This document shows, in pieces, positions 1 through 11,128 of a stretch of DNA of 64,000 bases. The notes below the pieces were generated by a model. That model ran no database searches. It had not been told where the DNA came from and saw only the letters and a list, made by a program, of their open reading frames with translations. Each line of letters opens with the position of its first letter. The stretch's first letter is position 1. A program made the position numbers and the translations under genes. Origin of the DNA: Notospermus geniculatus (lineage: Eukaryota; Nemertea; Pilidiophora; Heteronemertea; Lineidae); assembly GCA_002633025.1 (NCBI GenBank), contig NMRB01000497.1, forward strand, positions 207,665-271,664. The letters are read 5' to 3'.

Positions 1-467
1 GCACAAATCAACATGTTTCATTACGTCATCAACACGCCAATTTGATCTGCAATGCGCATGCGTGAGACAACAGGCGCATGCGTGAGACAACATATTGCAT
101 GAACACGAGATCGTCAAACATTGAATGTCATTCTTTTCATTTTCGTTTTATACACACTTAAAATTGTTTTACGTTCAGTTTTTAGGATACAAAAGTATTT
201 TATACATTTGTTGGAAAATACATAGTTTTCCCTGTTTTAATTTGCTTTTGATGTTGTTTATAGACCATCAACTATGTAGTAGATGTTAGTGTTTTTCCAT
301 CATCAACTTCGATTAAGAAAATAAAAATTTCAATACAGAATTCACTAAAGAGAAACACTGAGATCAATACATGTAACTTTGCCACCGAATCGATGGAATT
401 TAAGAAAAATTCACCAAATCTGAAGAAATGCAAGAGCCATTTTCATGCATTACTCGTCCTTTTTCAG
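1..467. other. Intronic/flanking DNA upstream of the lectin-like exon
   Basis: No coding exon seen. A 19-bp word (gcgcatgcgtgagacaaca) occurs twice in direct order at 54-72 and 74-92. The interval ends in a polypyrimidine tract and AG at 466-467, which is the 3' splice site for the next exon. Confidence 0.5.
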
Positions 468-736
468 ACCCCAACACCACCTATCGGGACTACACTTACA
501 ACTTGGAGAAACTCGTTGTGTACATCGACAAGAAATCAGGCAAAGATCGCGTGGACGTTCCCGAGAATAAATGTGGTTACGTCTCCAGGTTAAACAACGC
601 CCTCTTTAAACCCCGAATCCATGTGGAATGTGGTCGGCGGATGTATGGCCGTTATGTCTTCGTGATGGCTTTCGGAGTGCCCCATAGGTGGAGCCGCTTG
701 TTCAGCGCCATTCTTTGCGAGGTTGAGATCTATTGA
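468..736 (+). CDS. Last exon of an F5/8 type C (fucolectin/discoidin-like) domain protein, partial
   Basis: The exon follows an acceptor (ctcgtcctttttcag) and enters in phase 1; the frame runs to TGA at 734-736. The product is the C-terminal ~88 residues of a discoidin-type beta-sandwich. It shows the pattern VVYIDKKSGKDRV, a CGYVS segment, IHVECGRRMYGRYVFV and the terminal LCEVEIY, which matches how F5/8 type C and eel-fucolectin-like domains end. In that family these residues form the last strands of a secreted glycan-binding domain. The stop comes directly after the domain, so the lectin-like domain is C-terminal in the protein. Upstream exons lie outside the window. Assignment rests on motif spacing only; ligand unknown. 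Confidence 0.7.
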
Positions 737-1952
737 GCAGACAAGGAAGATTCAGGATGCAAAATGACACGATGGATTTTCGTCCGAAGACGTGAAAATT
801 TAGCTCGACAAACTGACGTCAGCGTTGTATTATAATTTCTGTAAATGTTTAGCAACATGCTGTATTGTGTTCTTATGGCTGGACAAGTGTCGCCATCTTT
901 TGAGCGCCACGGAATGACGACCCGGAAAGAGAATCTCAATCAACTGTACCATACATTTAGATTTCAAAATGGCGTAGGAAACAAGATGGCGGTGTTTATT
1001 TTGGCCTTGTATTGAAAGAAACCCGGATGTGCTACGGATGTGGTCCCTGTCGAGGTCAGGGTCACATGATTTAGAAATTGACTGCGGAGCTTTCGAGGCA
1101 GCTGATACGGTCTACGTTACTTGCTTCATTGACATAATTTCATTCTTTAGAAACAAAAAACCGGTTCAGTATTCAATTCGGCCTTGGTAAAACATTCATC
1201 TAAAGCTAGGCCAAGAAGCCTTGACCTTGACATTTTGGAGAAAGAATAAATATGGGGACGGCGGCCCTATTGTAAAAAAATGACATGACCTATTCTTCTC
1301 CCCGCCTGCAGTAGTTAGCGCTTCACAAGAATAGCAGGCGCTTTATGGAGGAATAATTGACCTACTGGCGTAATCAAATTCATGACCCGACCTTGCCAGT
1401 GCTGGAGGTCAAGGTCACAAAACGTGGCCGGTCATATTTGCTGACCAGTATTTGGGGGTATATCTTTTCACTACCTCGTATCGAGACGGGACTAGAAATG
1501 TCTTGGGAACATGACAAATTGAAGCTTCTGTAAATAGGCCTGACTTCACTGTTGGTTTCTGTAGCCGCGTTCAGGAAATTATGGGTTCGATTCCTTGCCG
1601 GTTGCCCCCCCCCAAACTGGAGAATAAAGCTACACGACTCTGCCACTCTACCGCCATTATGGACCCGGAAACAAAACCGCGTGTTTACGAAAAGAATTGA
1701 GTTCAAATTATTACTAACAACTTTGATGTTTTATTATCACGACATGATCCTTAAAGTTGCTTTCGAAATCATGATTTGCATGGAATGAAATGCTTGGCTC
1801 CCATTGGTCAGATAGATGTAGATTTTGATTGGTCAATTCTTTCGACGCTGTTCGCTGATTCGTCGACTCTGCCAATTTTTCGCTCAAGAAATCAAAGTAG
1901 GGACGGTACAGTGACTCCTATTAATTCAAATTGAATGAGGCCATCGTGTTGC
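737..1952. other. Non-coding stretch, nothing supported
   Basis: Only short spurious open frames on both strands. It contains an isolated pol III B-box-like word (gggttcgattcc, 1582-1593) with no convincing A box, followed by a C9 run near 1606. No poly(A) signal could be tied to the preceding exon. Confidence 0.4.
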
Positions 1953-1957
1953 CAGTA

Positions 1958-2455
1958 CAGGGGCGTCGCCATAGGGGGGGCCGGGGGGGCCATGCCCCCC
2001 CTAGCTTTTGCAGAGCAACAAAAAATTTTCAAAGCCACAAATGTTACATAGGCCGCCGAGGAAAGAAGCAAAAACCGCATTGCTGCGTGCAGCACACCAC
2101 CTGTTAAAATGCTAGTCCAGAACAGAATATGCCGCTCAAACGCCCATAAGTCTTGATTCATTTTGAAAGTAGAGGGACGCATCCACTATCCAGTAGGCTA
2201 TAGGATCATTCATTGAAAGATTGTACTCCAGGTCAGATGTAAACGTTTTCGGTACAAAAACAGTCTTTTTTGCAACTGGAAAATGCATGATGTCTCATTC
2301 CCAGATGCCAGGAAAACGCATCTAAGCACGTTTAATGTTCAAATTTTCTTGGGGGAGGGCCCCCAAACCCCCCCCCCCGCTCGGCTCGCTCGCGCCTTCG
2401 GCGCTCGCCCGCCGATGGTGGCCCCCTCGACCCAACGGACGTGGCGACGCCCCTG
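1958..2455. mobile_element. Non-autonomous hAT-like element
   Basis: 498-bp unit bounded by terminal inverted repeats CAGGGGCGTCGCCA and TGGCGACGCCCCTG. It is flanked by a direct 5-bp duplication CAGTA at 1953-1957 and 2456-2460. CAGGG-type termini are usual for hAT transposons and a 5-bp duplication fits the hAT5 group. The interior is G/C-homopolymer rich and has no transposase frame. Confidence 0.75.
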
Positions 2456-2460
2456 CAGTA

Positions 2461-2789
2461 ATAGTTTGATACCTCAGGTATATGATATTGTACATTGTAC
2501 ATGTTAGATTGACTTGTAATTACGTGTAGTTAGACTGTTTAGATTCAGTGAAACAAACCGTGAGTGCGCATAACATCTGACCATGAAAAAAAACGTACGA
2601 TGAAGATTTCAATTCATTGAGACCGTAGAGAACCCATATATCCAAGAGTGATTCACTTATAAACTAACTACGTCATTCACATTGGTGTCTATACGCCATT
2701 ACTCATCTTCACAGAGATTATGAGAGCTGCAGATTTATCAAAGCCCGAAAGTATGCGTTAGGTGTTGTATTTTTTTCGCGACGGCTGAC
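2461..2789. other. Non-coding stretch
   Basis: No coding frame or repeat boundary that I can support. Confidence 0.4.
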
Positions 2790-3105
2790 GTAACCTTTGA
2801 CCTTTAGGCAACGTCGTATATTCATGCTCGATAAGACTGTTCAAATCTATCTATTTGAATGATCTAAGTTACCAATTGGGCATGGAGAGTGTTACTACAC
2901 ATAAAAGAATGAGTTGAAGCATGTTACCTTACCTGCTGAAGGGTTAGTCACGCTATAACAGCACGTTAAACTTCTCAAGTAATGAAAGGTATGTCGGCAA
3001 TTTTTGTTTCGACATAGTATCAGTCCAGCCTCAGTGTTACCACTGGCTAGGTTGGACAGGAGACCAGTCTTATCAAGGTCGGGGAGGGATAGAGTCACCT
3101 AATGC
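2790..3105 (-). repeat. Dispersed repeat, copy 1
   Basis: The reverse complement aligns along almost its full length with 10630-11015. Shared blocks include gcattaggtgactct, gataaaactggtctcctgtc with the gctgaggctggactgatact segment, and ggtaacttagatcattcaaa. Roughly 80-85% similar by eye with indels. Non-coding; family not recognised. Confidence 0.75.
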
Positions 3106-4517
3106 ATACAGCCGTGCTTTGTGACCCTAATCCGGGCTGAATCCTTGGGACACGATCACGACGTACCAGTGACTATTCTCCGTTACTAGGACATGGACTC
3201 TTCTCATGACATTGTGATGAACACATAGCACGCTTTTCTTTGGAGAATTCATGACTTTCGTACCCTAATCGATTCTGTGGAAACTTTTTGAGGATATGAC
3301 ATTTTCTGCATCATTTTCATGTTGATATATATTAAATGATTCGGGTTATAATCAGCTCAGTGTTGTGGTGTGTTGTACAGACATTATCATTGTTTCACTA
3401 ATTATTTATTATACTTATTTACAATGTGTATACTCCACCATTGTCTGAATTTTAAAGCTACAACGTGCGTTTTGTTGTGGCATTCAGAAAGACACCGAAA
3501 AAGAGCGTCGACCAACAGTTCAGGGAAGAATACCGATGTTTTTGAGAAGAGAGGGGAAGGTTGAGTCGTGGTGAATGTAAGACGTCCTCTGATTGGTTAA
3601 TCTACATCCGAAATCTGCATAAACATGTTACAGAGCCAATGAGAGTCTCCGTCCCTTCTCTTCTGAATAATATGGCGGTCAGTCAACCATAATGGACCTC
3701 GTGTAGCTTTGAGGACCACCGAAGGGTGGCCGATGGGGAAATTGGTCAGAGGTGAAGGACTGAACGAGAAGAGGTGTGATGAAATCCCCAAATGCAGCTT
3801 GGATTCAAGGAGTAGGATTGAGGCCAAATTTTGGTTGACTGATCAACACCATAGGGGTACGGTTGAAACAGGCACGTGTATGTCAGTAGAGAGCTAGACC
3901 GGCTTGTAGGGCGTAATAATATCATTAGTGCATCGCCATTTTACACGCAGACGACACTACACGACCCAGCTGGCTGGCGGATGCCAATATCTATCATTCG
4001 GCCAGTATATCCTATTTCATGTTCAGGGAAGAAATTTGACGATGATCTTTCGTATGTCTGGCGTGATCACGTGATAGATTTGGGGTGACAAGACCAAGTT
4101 CACCCGTTTAGCCTTGTCACTAGGCCTATCGCGTCACTGAGGCAACTCCCAGTTCGCTGGCGTCGTGTGGACAAGTAGGAACAAAATCGTTGTAAATATA
4201 AGGCACTGCATCAGGCCATCTTATAATGACCCTATTTCATTTTTAAGAATAAAATCTAACTAGCCTGTGTTCATAGAGTTGTTGGCGTTCGTTATTATAC
4301 GGTAATTAAACGTGGCTGTGATCTTGGTCAAATATTTGGACCCTTTTAGGGTCTGGGACAGAAAGCATCAGAAATTTTGTCTGGCAGTGGCAGGGCCATT
4401 CTGCATTCCTTCCTAAACTCATTTATATCCAAAATGAAAAATGTGGTATCAACAATGTTTAATCCATCGCATAATTGCCGCCTTTTTGGGAGTCCCTGTT
4501 GGCCACATGCAGCAGAG
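3106..4517. other. Non-coding stretch, nothing supported
   Basis: No open frame of convincing composition, splice context or domain on either strand. Confidence 0.4.
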
Positions 4518-4579
4518 GGACCTATGTTCCAGTTTTAGCGACATCGTTAACCTAACGACGGCTTCGGGAACATGGGCCC
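4518..4579 (+). mobile_element. Partial MITE copy (right half)
   Basis: Matches the right half of the 106-bp element at 20561-20666 (agttttagcgacatcgttaa followed by cctaacgacggcttcgggaa). The left half is deleted, leaving only a short gacctatgttcc remnant. Confidence 0.6.
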
Positions 4580-5242
4580 AGATCTATTTCAGGTTCAATA
4601 AAGGGCATCAGGCCTACATGTTGACAGGGTAGGGCTAGTATGGGGTCATGCACTCAGGGGCCTTGGTCAATGGAACCAAAAATGTCGGAAGGGGTAGGAA
4701 CTTTGTGAGAATGGCATGTACATTGGATTTTATCTGCCCTTTTGGAGTTTACAAAGTGATTCACGTTATGCAGGTAAGTTGGAATATTGTCCGTTTTGAC
4801 ATAATCATGGTTATTTTTTTGTGTTTTCTGTTACTTTTCGCTAGTGCATATCGTCAATAGCTGCCTGTAGCTACCTGTACATTGTATAGACCTAGGTTTG
4901 ACCCTATTGTCTATGTATCCCTACAGCATTGTACATGTACTTGTACTGACCTGCGGAGCACTCGCCATCCTTCCAGCTCGACGGCTTTTATTCGAATGAC
5001 AGCGGCACCTGGGAGGTATTTGGGGTAATGGTGGTCTGATAGAGGTGTTTGATGAAGGATCTCGACGTCTGAACTTCATCTACCTGCCGCGCCACAGCGC
5101 GGCAGGTATTTTTTATTCAGCCAAAGCCTTGGGGTAATGCAAACATGTCAGCTTTAATTGGACCCCTCCCAGATGTAGGCCTACCTGCTTCGTTTGAACA
5201 AAATGCTCTGCCGTTCTAATAGTAGCTAAACCTAAGTGCAGA
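4580..5242. other. Non-coding stretch
   Basis: No feature supported beyond a small hairpin near 5083-5107 (acctgccgcgc / gcgcggcaggt). Confidence 0.4.
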
Positions 5243-5403
5243 TTAAGGGTTATGAAAAGTGGCTCGAAATCTCGAATTTTTGACGCAAAAAATCTGAATA
5301 ACTGCACACAAAATTGAGAAAATAAAGCTCGGAGGCCCTTCTTCTGATACTTCTCGAGGAGCCCCGAGACTTTTTTTTTCGAGTCATTTTGCATAACCCT
5401 TAA
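5243..5403. repeat. Short inverted-repeat element
   Basis: Ends read ttaagggttatgaaaagtggctcga and its complement tcgagtcattttgcataacccttaa, with a few mismatches. About 160 bp, non-coding; MITE-like. Confidence 0.5.
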
Positions 5404-6891
5404 GCTGCTATGACCGCATGATGCATTGCGAGAATAGCCCATTCCCCTTTTTGCAACAACCTGGATGCATTGGTTTTCTTTCTAAGGGACAACATCTCCC
5501 ACCACACGGGTTCCCACGCCTGATAATCAAAGACAAAGTAGCACACCGTGTCAGGAATTTGATGACGTGCAATTTGATGGGGATTTAGATCAATTGGAGA
5601 ATAGCAAGCAATTTTCATCACAATATATCCAGGCCTAGATCATTACAAATGGGTCGACCAGAAAAAAGTCTTGGTCGGGGTCTCACCTGACCTAACTGTC
5701 CAGCGAATCGAAGAGACGGTGTCCATAACTGAACGATGCGAATTTCTAAATGACGTTTGCCGACCGCTTTTGATGACATTACTGATGGAATCCCACTGAT
5801 TTCTTATCTTCAATGTATCATAAAGGGGCTTTAGAATTCTGACATGTATACAAGTAGATTGTCCGTATGACGACCGATGACCCGTGCAAAGCAAAAGGGA
5901 CGACGCAAATTCTAAAAGCCGACGTATTACTGCTATTCAAACCAAACTATCAAAGTAGCGCACATATTCTTATTCAAATAATAAATAATCGAAGGTCTAT
6001 AATGTTCATATCGATTTATGTTCGAACTGGTTTTGTCAATCGAATCTGGGGCAGTCATGGCGGCTTCGATGACGTCACGACCTACTCTCCAAATTTTTGG
6101 CCTAGATTTGGATAATCACCCAAAGCGTCATTACTTGTGTCCTTGTCGGGACACAGCCGCATCAGGTCAAAGGATTATTATAAGAACCACGGCTCTTCCC
6201 CACCTTGTTATAAGTGAGTGACGGACACCGCATCACGAGCAAGAGGAATTAGATTGCACACCCAGGAACACGGAAAGAGACGTCGTTGCTGCAAGTTTTA
6301 CGGCACATTGGACGTAGACCCTCCGATAAGGAGAGATATTACCAAAAGGTAAGGATCGCATTTTCACGGATTCACCGAATTTTCCTTCACTGAACGAAAG
6401 CCCCGCGGGCGACCGCAGTCAAGGGATCCAATGCTTGCGGCGAAGTTGCGGTGGCTTGCTACCGCGCAATCGCCATCCACCAACAGGACGCCGAAACCAT
6501 GACGAGGTCCACCGAATCTTGTCGACAACAAGCTAAAAACATCCTCAGACAAACATGTCAAAATATGCTCCTTTTAGTTCCATTTCCTTGAAAAACGTCT
6601 CGACCAATATGGCGAAACAGTCAACACAGTTTTTCCTCGAACTCCGATAATTGGCTTGGCCTTGTCAATGCGGCGTAACTGTTGTCTGTATCCGCTTGTG
6701 CGAGGGAGAGACACTGGTTTGTCTCTGGGGGTTCTTGCGATCGTCACATAAGTTCATTTTGCCATAATAGAGCTATTAGGTAGAGTAGGCCTACATGTTG
6801 GTGCTGATCTCTGCATGACCCAACCAGAGGACGTCAGCCCCAAACGACTTGATTGTAGCCTCCCTTCTGATTCTTCAATTCATTTCTCTTC
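5404..6891. other. Upstream region of the glycosyltransferase gene
   Basis: No recognised coding exon. It contains an ATGGCGGC start-like sequence next to a TGACGTCA palindrome (6057-6077) opening a short unrecognised frame that could be an unrelated first exon. The last bases, a pyrimidine-rich tract ending in CAG at 6891-6893, are a good 3' splice site just upstream of the UGT start, implying an intron in that gene's 5' UTR. Confidence 0.4.
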
Positions 6892-6927
6892 AGGACACGG
6901 TACTGAAGCCAACCCAGTTCATCCACA

Positions 6928-8472
6928 ATGGCCTTTGCTACGGTCATCAGCTACGTCATCCTCCTCGGGATTCTGATGACAGATGACGTCACAGCCAGCA
7001 AGATTCTCCTCGTGTCGCCGATGATACCAAGTCACATTTTTACCCTCACCCACATCGGCAAGGAGATGCTCAGCCGCGGCCATGATGTCTCCATGCTGAT
7101 GCCTCTATCGGCCAACCCCCCTCCGCTGGTCACCGACTCTGGGATCAGATCCATACGATACAAACTCAACAACAGCGCGGATCCATTTGAGACAATGTTC
7201 CACAAGGACAACGTCCAAGCCTACATGGACGCTTCAACATACACCCGGGTCATGTACCTCAGAGACAAAGCGAAACACCAATGTCACAGTATCTTGGAAA
7301 ACGACAATTTGTTCGAAAAACTTCGGGAAATGCATTTCGACTTCGTACTTCTCGATGATTACGTCTTCACGATGTGTTTATACGTCATTCCGCATAAATT
7401 AGGCGTACCTTACGGCAGCGTGAGCGCCATCATTTGGCCGTATGCGTCAAAGATTAGCCTACTGCCATCCATTGCGCCTGCGCGCCATCATCACATGACC
7501 AACGAAATGGGATTTGGTCAACGTCTCTTCAACACAGTCCTTAAGATATTCGGCGATATCATGGTTTATTACTTTATCGATTCGAATGAGTATAACCAAT
7601 ATACTCAGGCACGCCCATATCAGTCGCTTACGCAACTAGCAAGTCAAGCCTCCATCTGGCTCATCGATCAAGACATTCTATTGGACTATCCAGTGCCGCT
7701 TATGCCAAATATGATCTACGTTGGGGGTCTGTCGACTGAACCTCACAAACCTCTCCCAGACGATATTCGACACTTCGCGGGAAATGCGACCGACGGTTTA
7801 ATTGTTGTGTCGTTTGGTAGTACCATCTCCAATGTCCCGGATGATAAAATGGTGTTGTTCTTGGAGGCGTTTAAGCAGCTCAACCAGAGCGTCATCTGGA
7901 AGTACAGCTTCAAGGGGGACACGAAAGGGTGGACGATACCAAAAAATGTCATGATTCGAGATTGGATTCCCCAAAATGACGTCCTTGGCCATCCGAATAC
8001 ACGATTGTTTATCACGCATTGTGGGAATAGCGGACAGTTCGAGGCGCTGTACAGCGGGGTACCCATGGTGGGGTTCCCCCTCACAGCAGAGCAGCCCTAC
8101 AACGCCAAGAGACTCGAGCACAAAAACTACGGGGTTACAATGAGTATAAAATCATTTACGTCAGATACCCTGTTGCAAAGTATCAAAGAGGTGTTAGGGA
8201 ATGGCATGTATGCAAAAAACATTAAAACTGCTTCAAAAATATTTCGCCTGCAAGGACGACCAAGAGAAAGAGCGGTGAAATTCATCGAACGCGTGATTGA
8301 ATTCGGTGGTGTCCATCTTTCAGGCCCGGAACTTAGCGTACAGCAACTTTTGATGTACGACATTGTTGTATTTTTACTGGTTTGTTTGTTTTTGTTGAAG
8401 TTCATTGTTCAAGCGACTTATAAGTATATGTTATCGAATATCTTCAACGCGCCCAAATCAAAACGGGATTGA
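6928..8472 (+). CDS. UDP-glucuronosyl/UDP-glycosyltransferase (GT1 family), intact single coding exon
   Basis: 514 residues, the usual size of animal ER-membrane UGTs, which move a sugar from a UDP-sugar to small lipophilic acceptors in the ER lumen. Seen directly: an N-terminal hydrophobic signal (residues ~3-24); a His at 36 in the SPMIPSH segment where UGTs place the catalytic base; an acidic pair at 143-144 (LLDDY) near the position of its partner Asp; the C-terminal UDP-sugar signature beginning WIPQNDVLGHP at residue 346 and continuing through FITHCGNSG and GVPMVGFPLTAEQP; a transmembrane helix at ~478-500; and a KSKRD tail fitting a KxKxx ER-retrieval signal. The usual HGG of the signature reads HCG here. 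The start has a good context (cacaATGg) and lies 35 bp after a splice acceptor. Acceptor and sugar specificity cannot be inferred. Confidence 0.95.
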   Translation: MAFATVISYVILLGILMTDDVTASKILLVSPMIPSHIFTLTHIGKEMLSRGHDVSMLMPLSANPPPLVTDSGIRSIRYKLNNSADPFETMFHKDNVQAYMDASTYTRVMYLRDKAKHQCHSILENDNLFEKLREMHFDFVLLDDYVFTMCLYVIPHKLGVPYGSVSAIIWPYASKISLLPSIAPARHHHMTNEMGFGQRLFNTVLKIFGDIMVYYFIDSNEYNQYTQARPYQSLTQLASQASIWLIDQDILLDYPVPLMPNMIYVGGLSTEPHKPLPDDIRHFAGNATDGLIVVSFGSTISNVPDDKMVLFLEAFKQLNQSVIWKYSFKGDTKGWTIPKNVMIRDWIPQNDVLGHPNTRLFITHCGNSGQFEALYSGVPMVGFPLTAEQPYNAKRLEHKNYGVTMSIKSFTSDTLLQSIKEVLGNGMYAKNIKTASKIFRLQGRPRERAVKFIERVIEFGGVHLSGPELSVQQLLMYDIVVFLLVCLFLLKFIVQATYKYMLSNIFNAPKSKRD

Positions 8473-8562
8473 AGGGAGTTCTCTTCTGCTGCCCGCGTCT
8501 TCGCCGGGACGGCCGATGTCGTCCGTTTTTTACTCCCGCCACCATGGGTTCCGCAAAAACAG

Positions 8563-8693
8563 GGAGTTTTCGCCAAGGCAAGCCCCCGAAACGCCAACGT
8601 GAACGCCAAAACCATTGTTCGATGCCATGAAGAGAGAGGACAGAACAAAAGGATAGACGTTCGCGTTGGCGTTTCGGGAACTTTTGCGAAAAC
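8563..8693. mobile_element. Inverted-repeat MITE downstream of UGT
   Basis: Left arm gggagttttcgccaaggcaa followed by gcccccgaaacgccaacg; right arm cgttggcgtttcgggaactt followed by ttgcgaaaactc. A related single arm recurs at 12655-12683 (ggcgtttcgggggctttgcg). Confidence 0.6.
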
Positions 8694-8944
8694 TCTATAC
8701 GGTATACTAACTGATTGGTTCGTCGAAAGGTATATCCCGGTGAAACAAAAATACATGTACGTGAATCTGATTGGCGGTTGCAGTCTCACGATCGCTTTCG
8801 GGGATCCCGATGATCCAATGTTGTGTAAGATATGAATGGTTTGTGACGAAATATGCAATGTTACACTGCGCTCTTACCAGGCGGCACTTATTGCTGAAGG
8901 CGCTCCTCCATCCACGTGAGTTTTCTCGCGCGAATTGGCTCTTA

Positions 8945-9092
8945 AGGCGGTAACAGACTGGCGCCTAAGCAAGGCGTCGGGAAAGCGTTCAACCAATCAG
9001 GGAGGCGAACACGGACCGAAACACCTACCAAAGTATCTGATTGCCGGAACGCCTGCAGGACGCGCTGCGTAAGCGCCAGTCTGTCTCCGCCT
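8945..9092. mobile_element. MITE with TTA target duplication
   Basis: 148-bp element. Ends are AGGCGGTAACAGACTGGCGC and GCGCCAGTCTGTCTCCGCCT. TTA is present at 8942-8944 and 9093-9095. The 3-bp TWA duplication is typical of PIF/Harbinger-type transposition. No coding capacity. Confidence 0.75.
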
Positions 9093-9176
9093 TTATTTGT
9101 CGGTTTCCACGTGGCTTTACGCATTGACCAACGACACAAACGACTGTATCTGCGGCTGAGGTGTCTGTCCATAGAT

Positions 9177-9249
9177 AAACTCCCTACGCAGTTGTGTGCC
9201 GCGCCCACTTGGTACCCGAAGGGGGCGCGACTCACAACTGCGTAGGGAT
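9177..9249. mobile_element. MITE family ACTCCCTACGCAGTTGTG, copy a
   Basis: Palindromic element: aactccctacgcagttgtg at the left, cacaactgcgtagggattt at the right, with complementary gccgcgccc / gggggcgcg inside the arms. Confidence 0.65.
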
Positions 9250-9413
9250 TTTCAGGAATAATGTGAATGAAGGGTTGATCCGCACGGGTGCAATGATCTA
9301 TAGGATTATGTAGCAGAATTTCGTAATGATGTATAATGTTATTTTTTGAACGGGTAATTAGGTATGTATGTATACAGGTTATGTTATGCATTCCGTATTT
9401 AATACGGGTTTAA

Positions 9414-9419
9414 AATAAA
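9414..9419 (+). promoter_or_regulatory. Candidate poly(A) signal
   Basis: AATAAA about 940 bp after the UGT stop, first clear plus-strand signal in a T-rich setting. Assignment to UGT is tentative. Confidence 0.3.
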
Positions 9420-9608
9420 TTTTATTTCTGATAACAGGTTGGTGTTGGTTGTCAGTTTCAATGATTGTCTTTACCATCCTCCATGGACGTATAATAAAGA
9501 TACATCCGTGTCTTTACCGAGTCTGTAACCACAGCGATGGAAGAGGAGACATGTCAACGGATCTTCAAATCCGCCATGAGAGGCTTGTTGCATCTAGACG
9601 CGGTTTAA

Positions 9609-9650
9609 ACTCCCGACGCAGTTGTGCGACTCGCAACTGCGTAGGGAGTT
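9609..9650. mobile_element. MITE family ACTCCCTACGCAGTTGTG, copy b (minimal)
   Basis: Only about 42 bp: the two terminal repeats almost back to back (actcccgacgcagttgtgcg / cgcaactgcgtagggagtt). gacgcggt occurs directly on both sides, compatible with a target duplication of about 8 bp. Confidence 0.65.
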
Positions 9651-9809
9651 AAGACGCGGTTTTGCCTCCAAAACTCCTGCAACTGGAGGTTACATTCGTG
9701 GTCCCTACAGATCCTGCCTAGCTGGCACCACTATAAACAGGGCGACAAAGTTGAGTTTGTGGTGTGACCTGGTTCAAGGGGCGCGGGCGGCATCATACGA
9801 CTGCCATTT

Positions 9810-9900
9810 CCAACAAAGGGGGTTTACACTAGAGGTTGCGCCAGGGTGCAGTTTGCGGAGACCTGCAACCTGGCGCAACTTACCTGTGACGTTTACACAT
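9810..9900. repeat. Inverted repeat
   Basis: gtttacactagaggttgcgcc on the left mirrors ggcgcaacttacctgtgacg and tttacac on the right, with cctgcaacctggcgcaac pairing inside. Small MITE-like hairpin; boundaries approximate. Confidence 0.4.
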
Positions 9901-10178
9901 AGAAAATAGATGCAACCGCCAGCACGGTCTGGTTGCAGCAATTCGCAACAAGTTGCGGACTTTTGGCGGTAATCCTTACGATCTGGAGGGAAATCAGACA
10001 AAATGGAGACAGAAGCTGGCTGTGTAGGAGCTTCATTGCTCTTAATTTTGCTGCACAAAGATCAAGAAGGAAGAGATTGTTGACTAAGATCGTTTCTGGC
10101 TTGCGACCATTTGTTTTGCAATCTTTATGTCCATCCGATTGTAGAGGCATGGGTATTTCTGTCTGCCACTTCTTCACT

Positions 10179-10342
10179 AAACTCCCTATGCAGTTGTCAG
10201 CCGCGTCCCTGTCGGTTGGCTTGTGGTATTCGAGTGGTCGCGTCGCGTCGAGTCGATTACCACAAGCCCTGTCGGTTTACCGCTCTCTGTCGAGAGCGGG
10301 TAAACCGAAGTGGGCGCGGTACACAACTGCGTAGGGAGTTTA
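10179..10342. mobile_element. MITE family ACTCCCTACGCAGTTGTG, copy c
   Basis: Longest copy (about 164 bp). Terminal repeats aaactccctatgcagttgtc and acaactgcgtagggagttt enclose nested hairpins (cggttggcttgtggtattcg / cgattaccacaagccctgtcg and gtttaccgctctc / gagagcgggtaaac). A right-end fragment recurs at 29525-29575. Confidence 0.7.
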
Positions 10343-10503
10343 CTTCTTTACTGAAGAATGACGGAAATACCCGAAGTGTTATGAATGAACGATGACGATG
10401 ACATCTGGTGATCATCGGTCACATCAACAGGACTGTCTGTTCCTCCAGGTCGTCATGGGACGTTCGTACAGGGTGTTTCAAAAATGTAGCCGTCATAACA
10501 ACA

Positions 10504-10619
10504 CGTTTTTCTAGAATTTCTAATTTCTTTGTGTACAAAATCAAACAAAAAACTGCTTTAACAGTCGTTTTTCTAGAACTAATTTCTTTGTGTACAAAAT
10601 CAAACAAAAAACTGCTTTA
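10504..10619 (+). repeat. Two-copy tandem repeat, ~57-bp unit
   Basis: The unit (cgtttttctagaa, aatttctttgtgtacaaaat, caaacaaaaaactgctttaa) occurs twice in a row. The first copy carries a 5-bp insertion (tttct). Confidence 0.8.
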
Positions 10620-10629
10620 AAGCCCGACT

Positions 10630-11015
10630 GGCATTAGGTGACTCTTTCTCCCTCCCCACCTTGATAAAACTGGTCTCCTGTCCAACCTATATATAGCTAG
10701 TGATAACGCTGAGGCTGGACTGATACTATGTTGAAACAAAAATGGCCACCATAGCCTCATCACTTGATAAGTTCAACATGCTGTTAGAGCGTGCCTAACC
10801 CTTCATCAGGTAAGGCTTGGAGGAATTATCCAAGGGTAAGGTAACATCAAAAATTCCTATTTGGTATGCTTCAACTCACTTTTCTATGTTTAGCAACACT
10901 CACAATGCCTAATTGGTAACTTAGATCATTCAAATAGGTAGATTTGAACAGTCTTGTCGAATGTGCACACTAGTATACCGCACTGCCTAAAGGTCAAAGG
11001 TTACGCATACTGTTA
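10630..11015 (+). repeat. Dispersed repeat, copy 2
   Basis: Opposite-orientation partner of 2790-3105. This copy is longer because of an internal segment (cttggaggaattatccaagg and following) absent from the first. It ends next to the 3' end of the minus-strand CxxC gene. Confidence 0.75.
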
Positions 11016-11128
11016 GGCTTTAACAGTCTAGTCAGTCATGACAGTATGCAGTGACAGAATATATACATGTACATGTACTCATTCAACAGAGTTCATAGTC
11101 CACTTCTGATGATGTCTCTCACATCTGT

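Noticed and set aside
1582-1593. tRNA-like B box gggttcgattcc
   Set aside because: No A box, no pairing arms; isolated word.
5400-5621. Minus-strand 73-codon ORF with Trp-rich segment (AWEPVWWEM)
   Set aside because: No splice context or recognised domain; overlaps the end of an inverted repeat.
7743-8405. Antisense ORFs of 92-113 codons within the UGT gene
   Set aside because: Overlap the conserved UGT coding frame, with no domain or splice signals.
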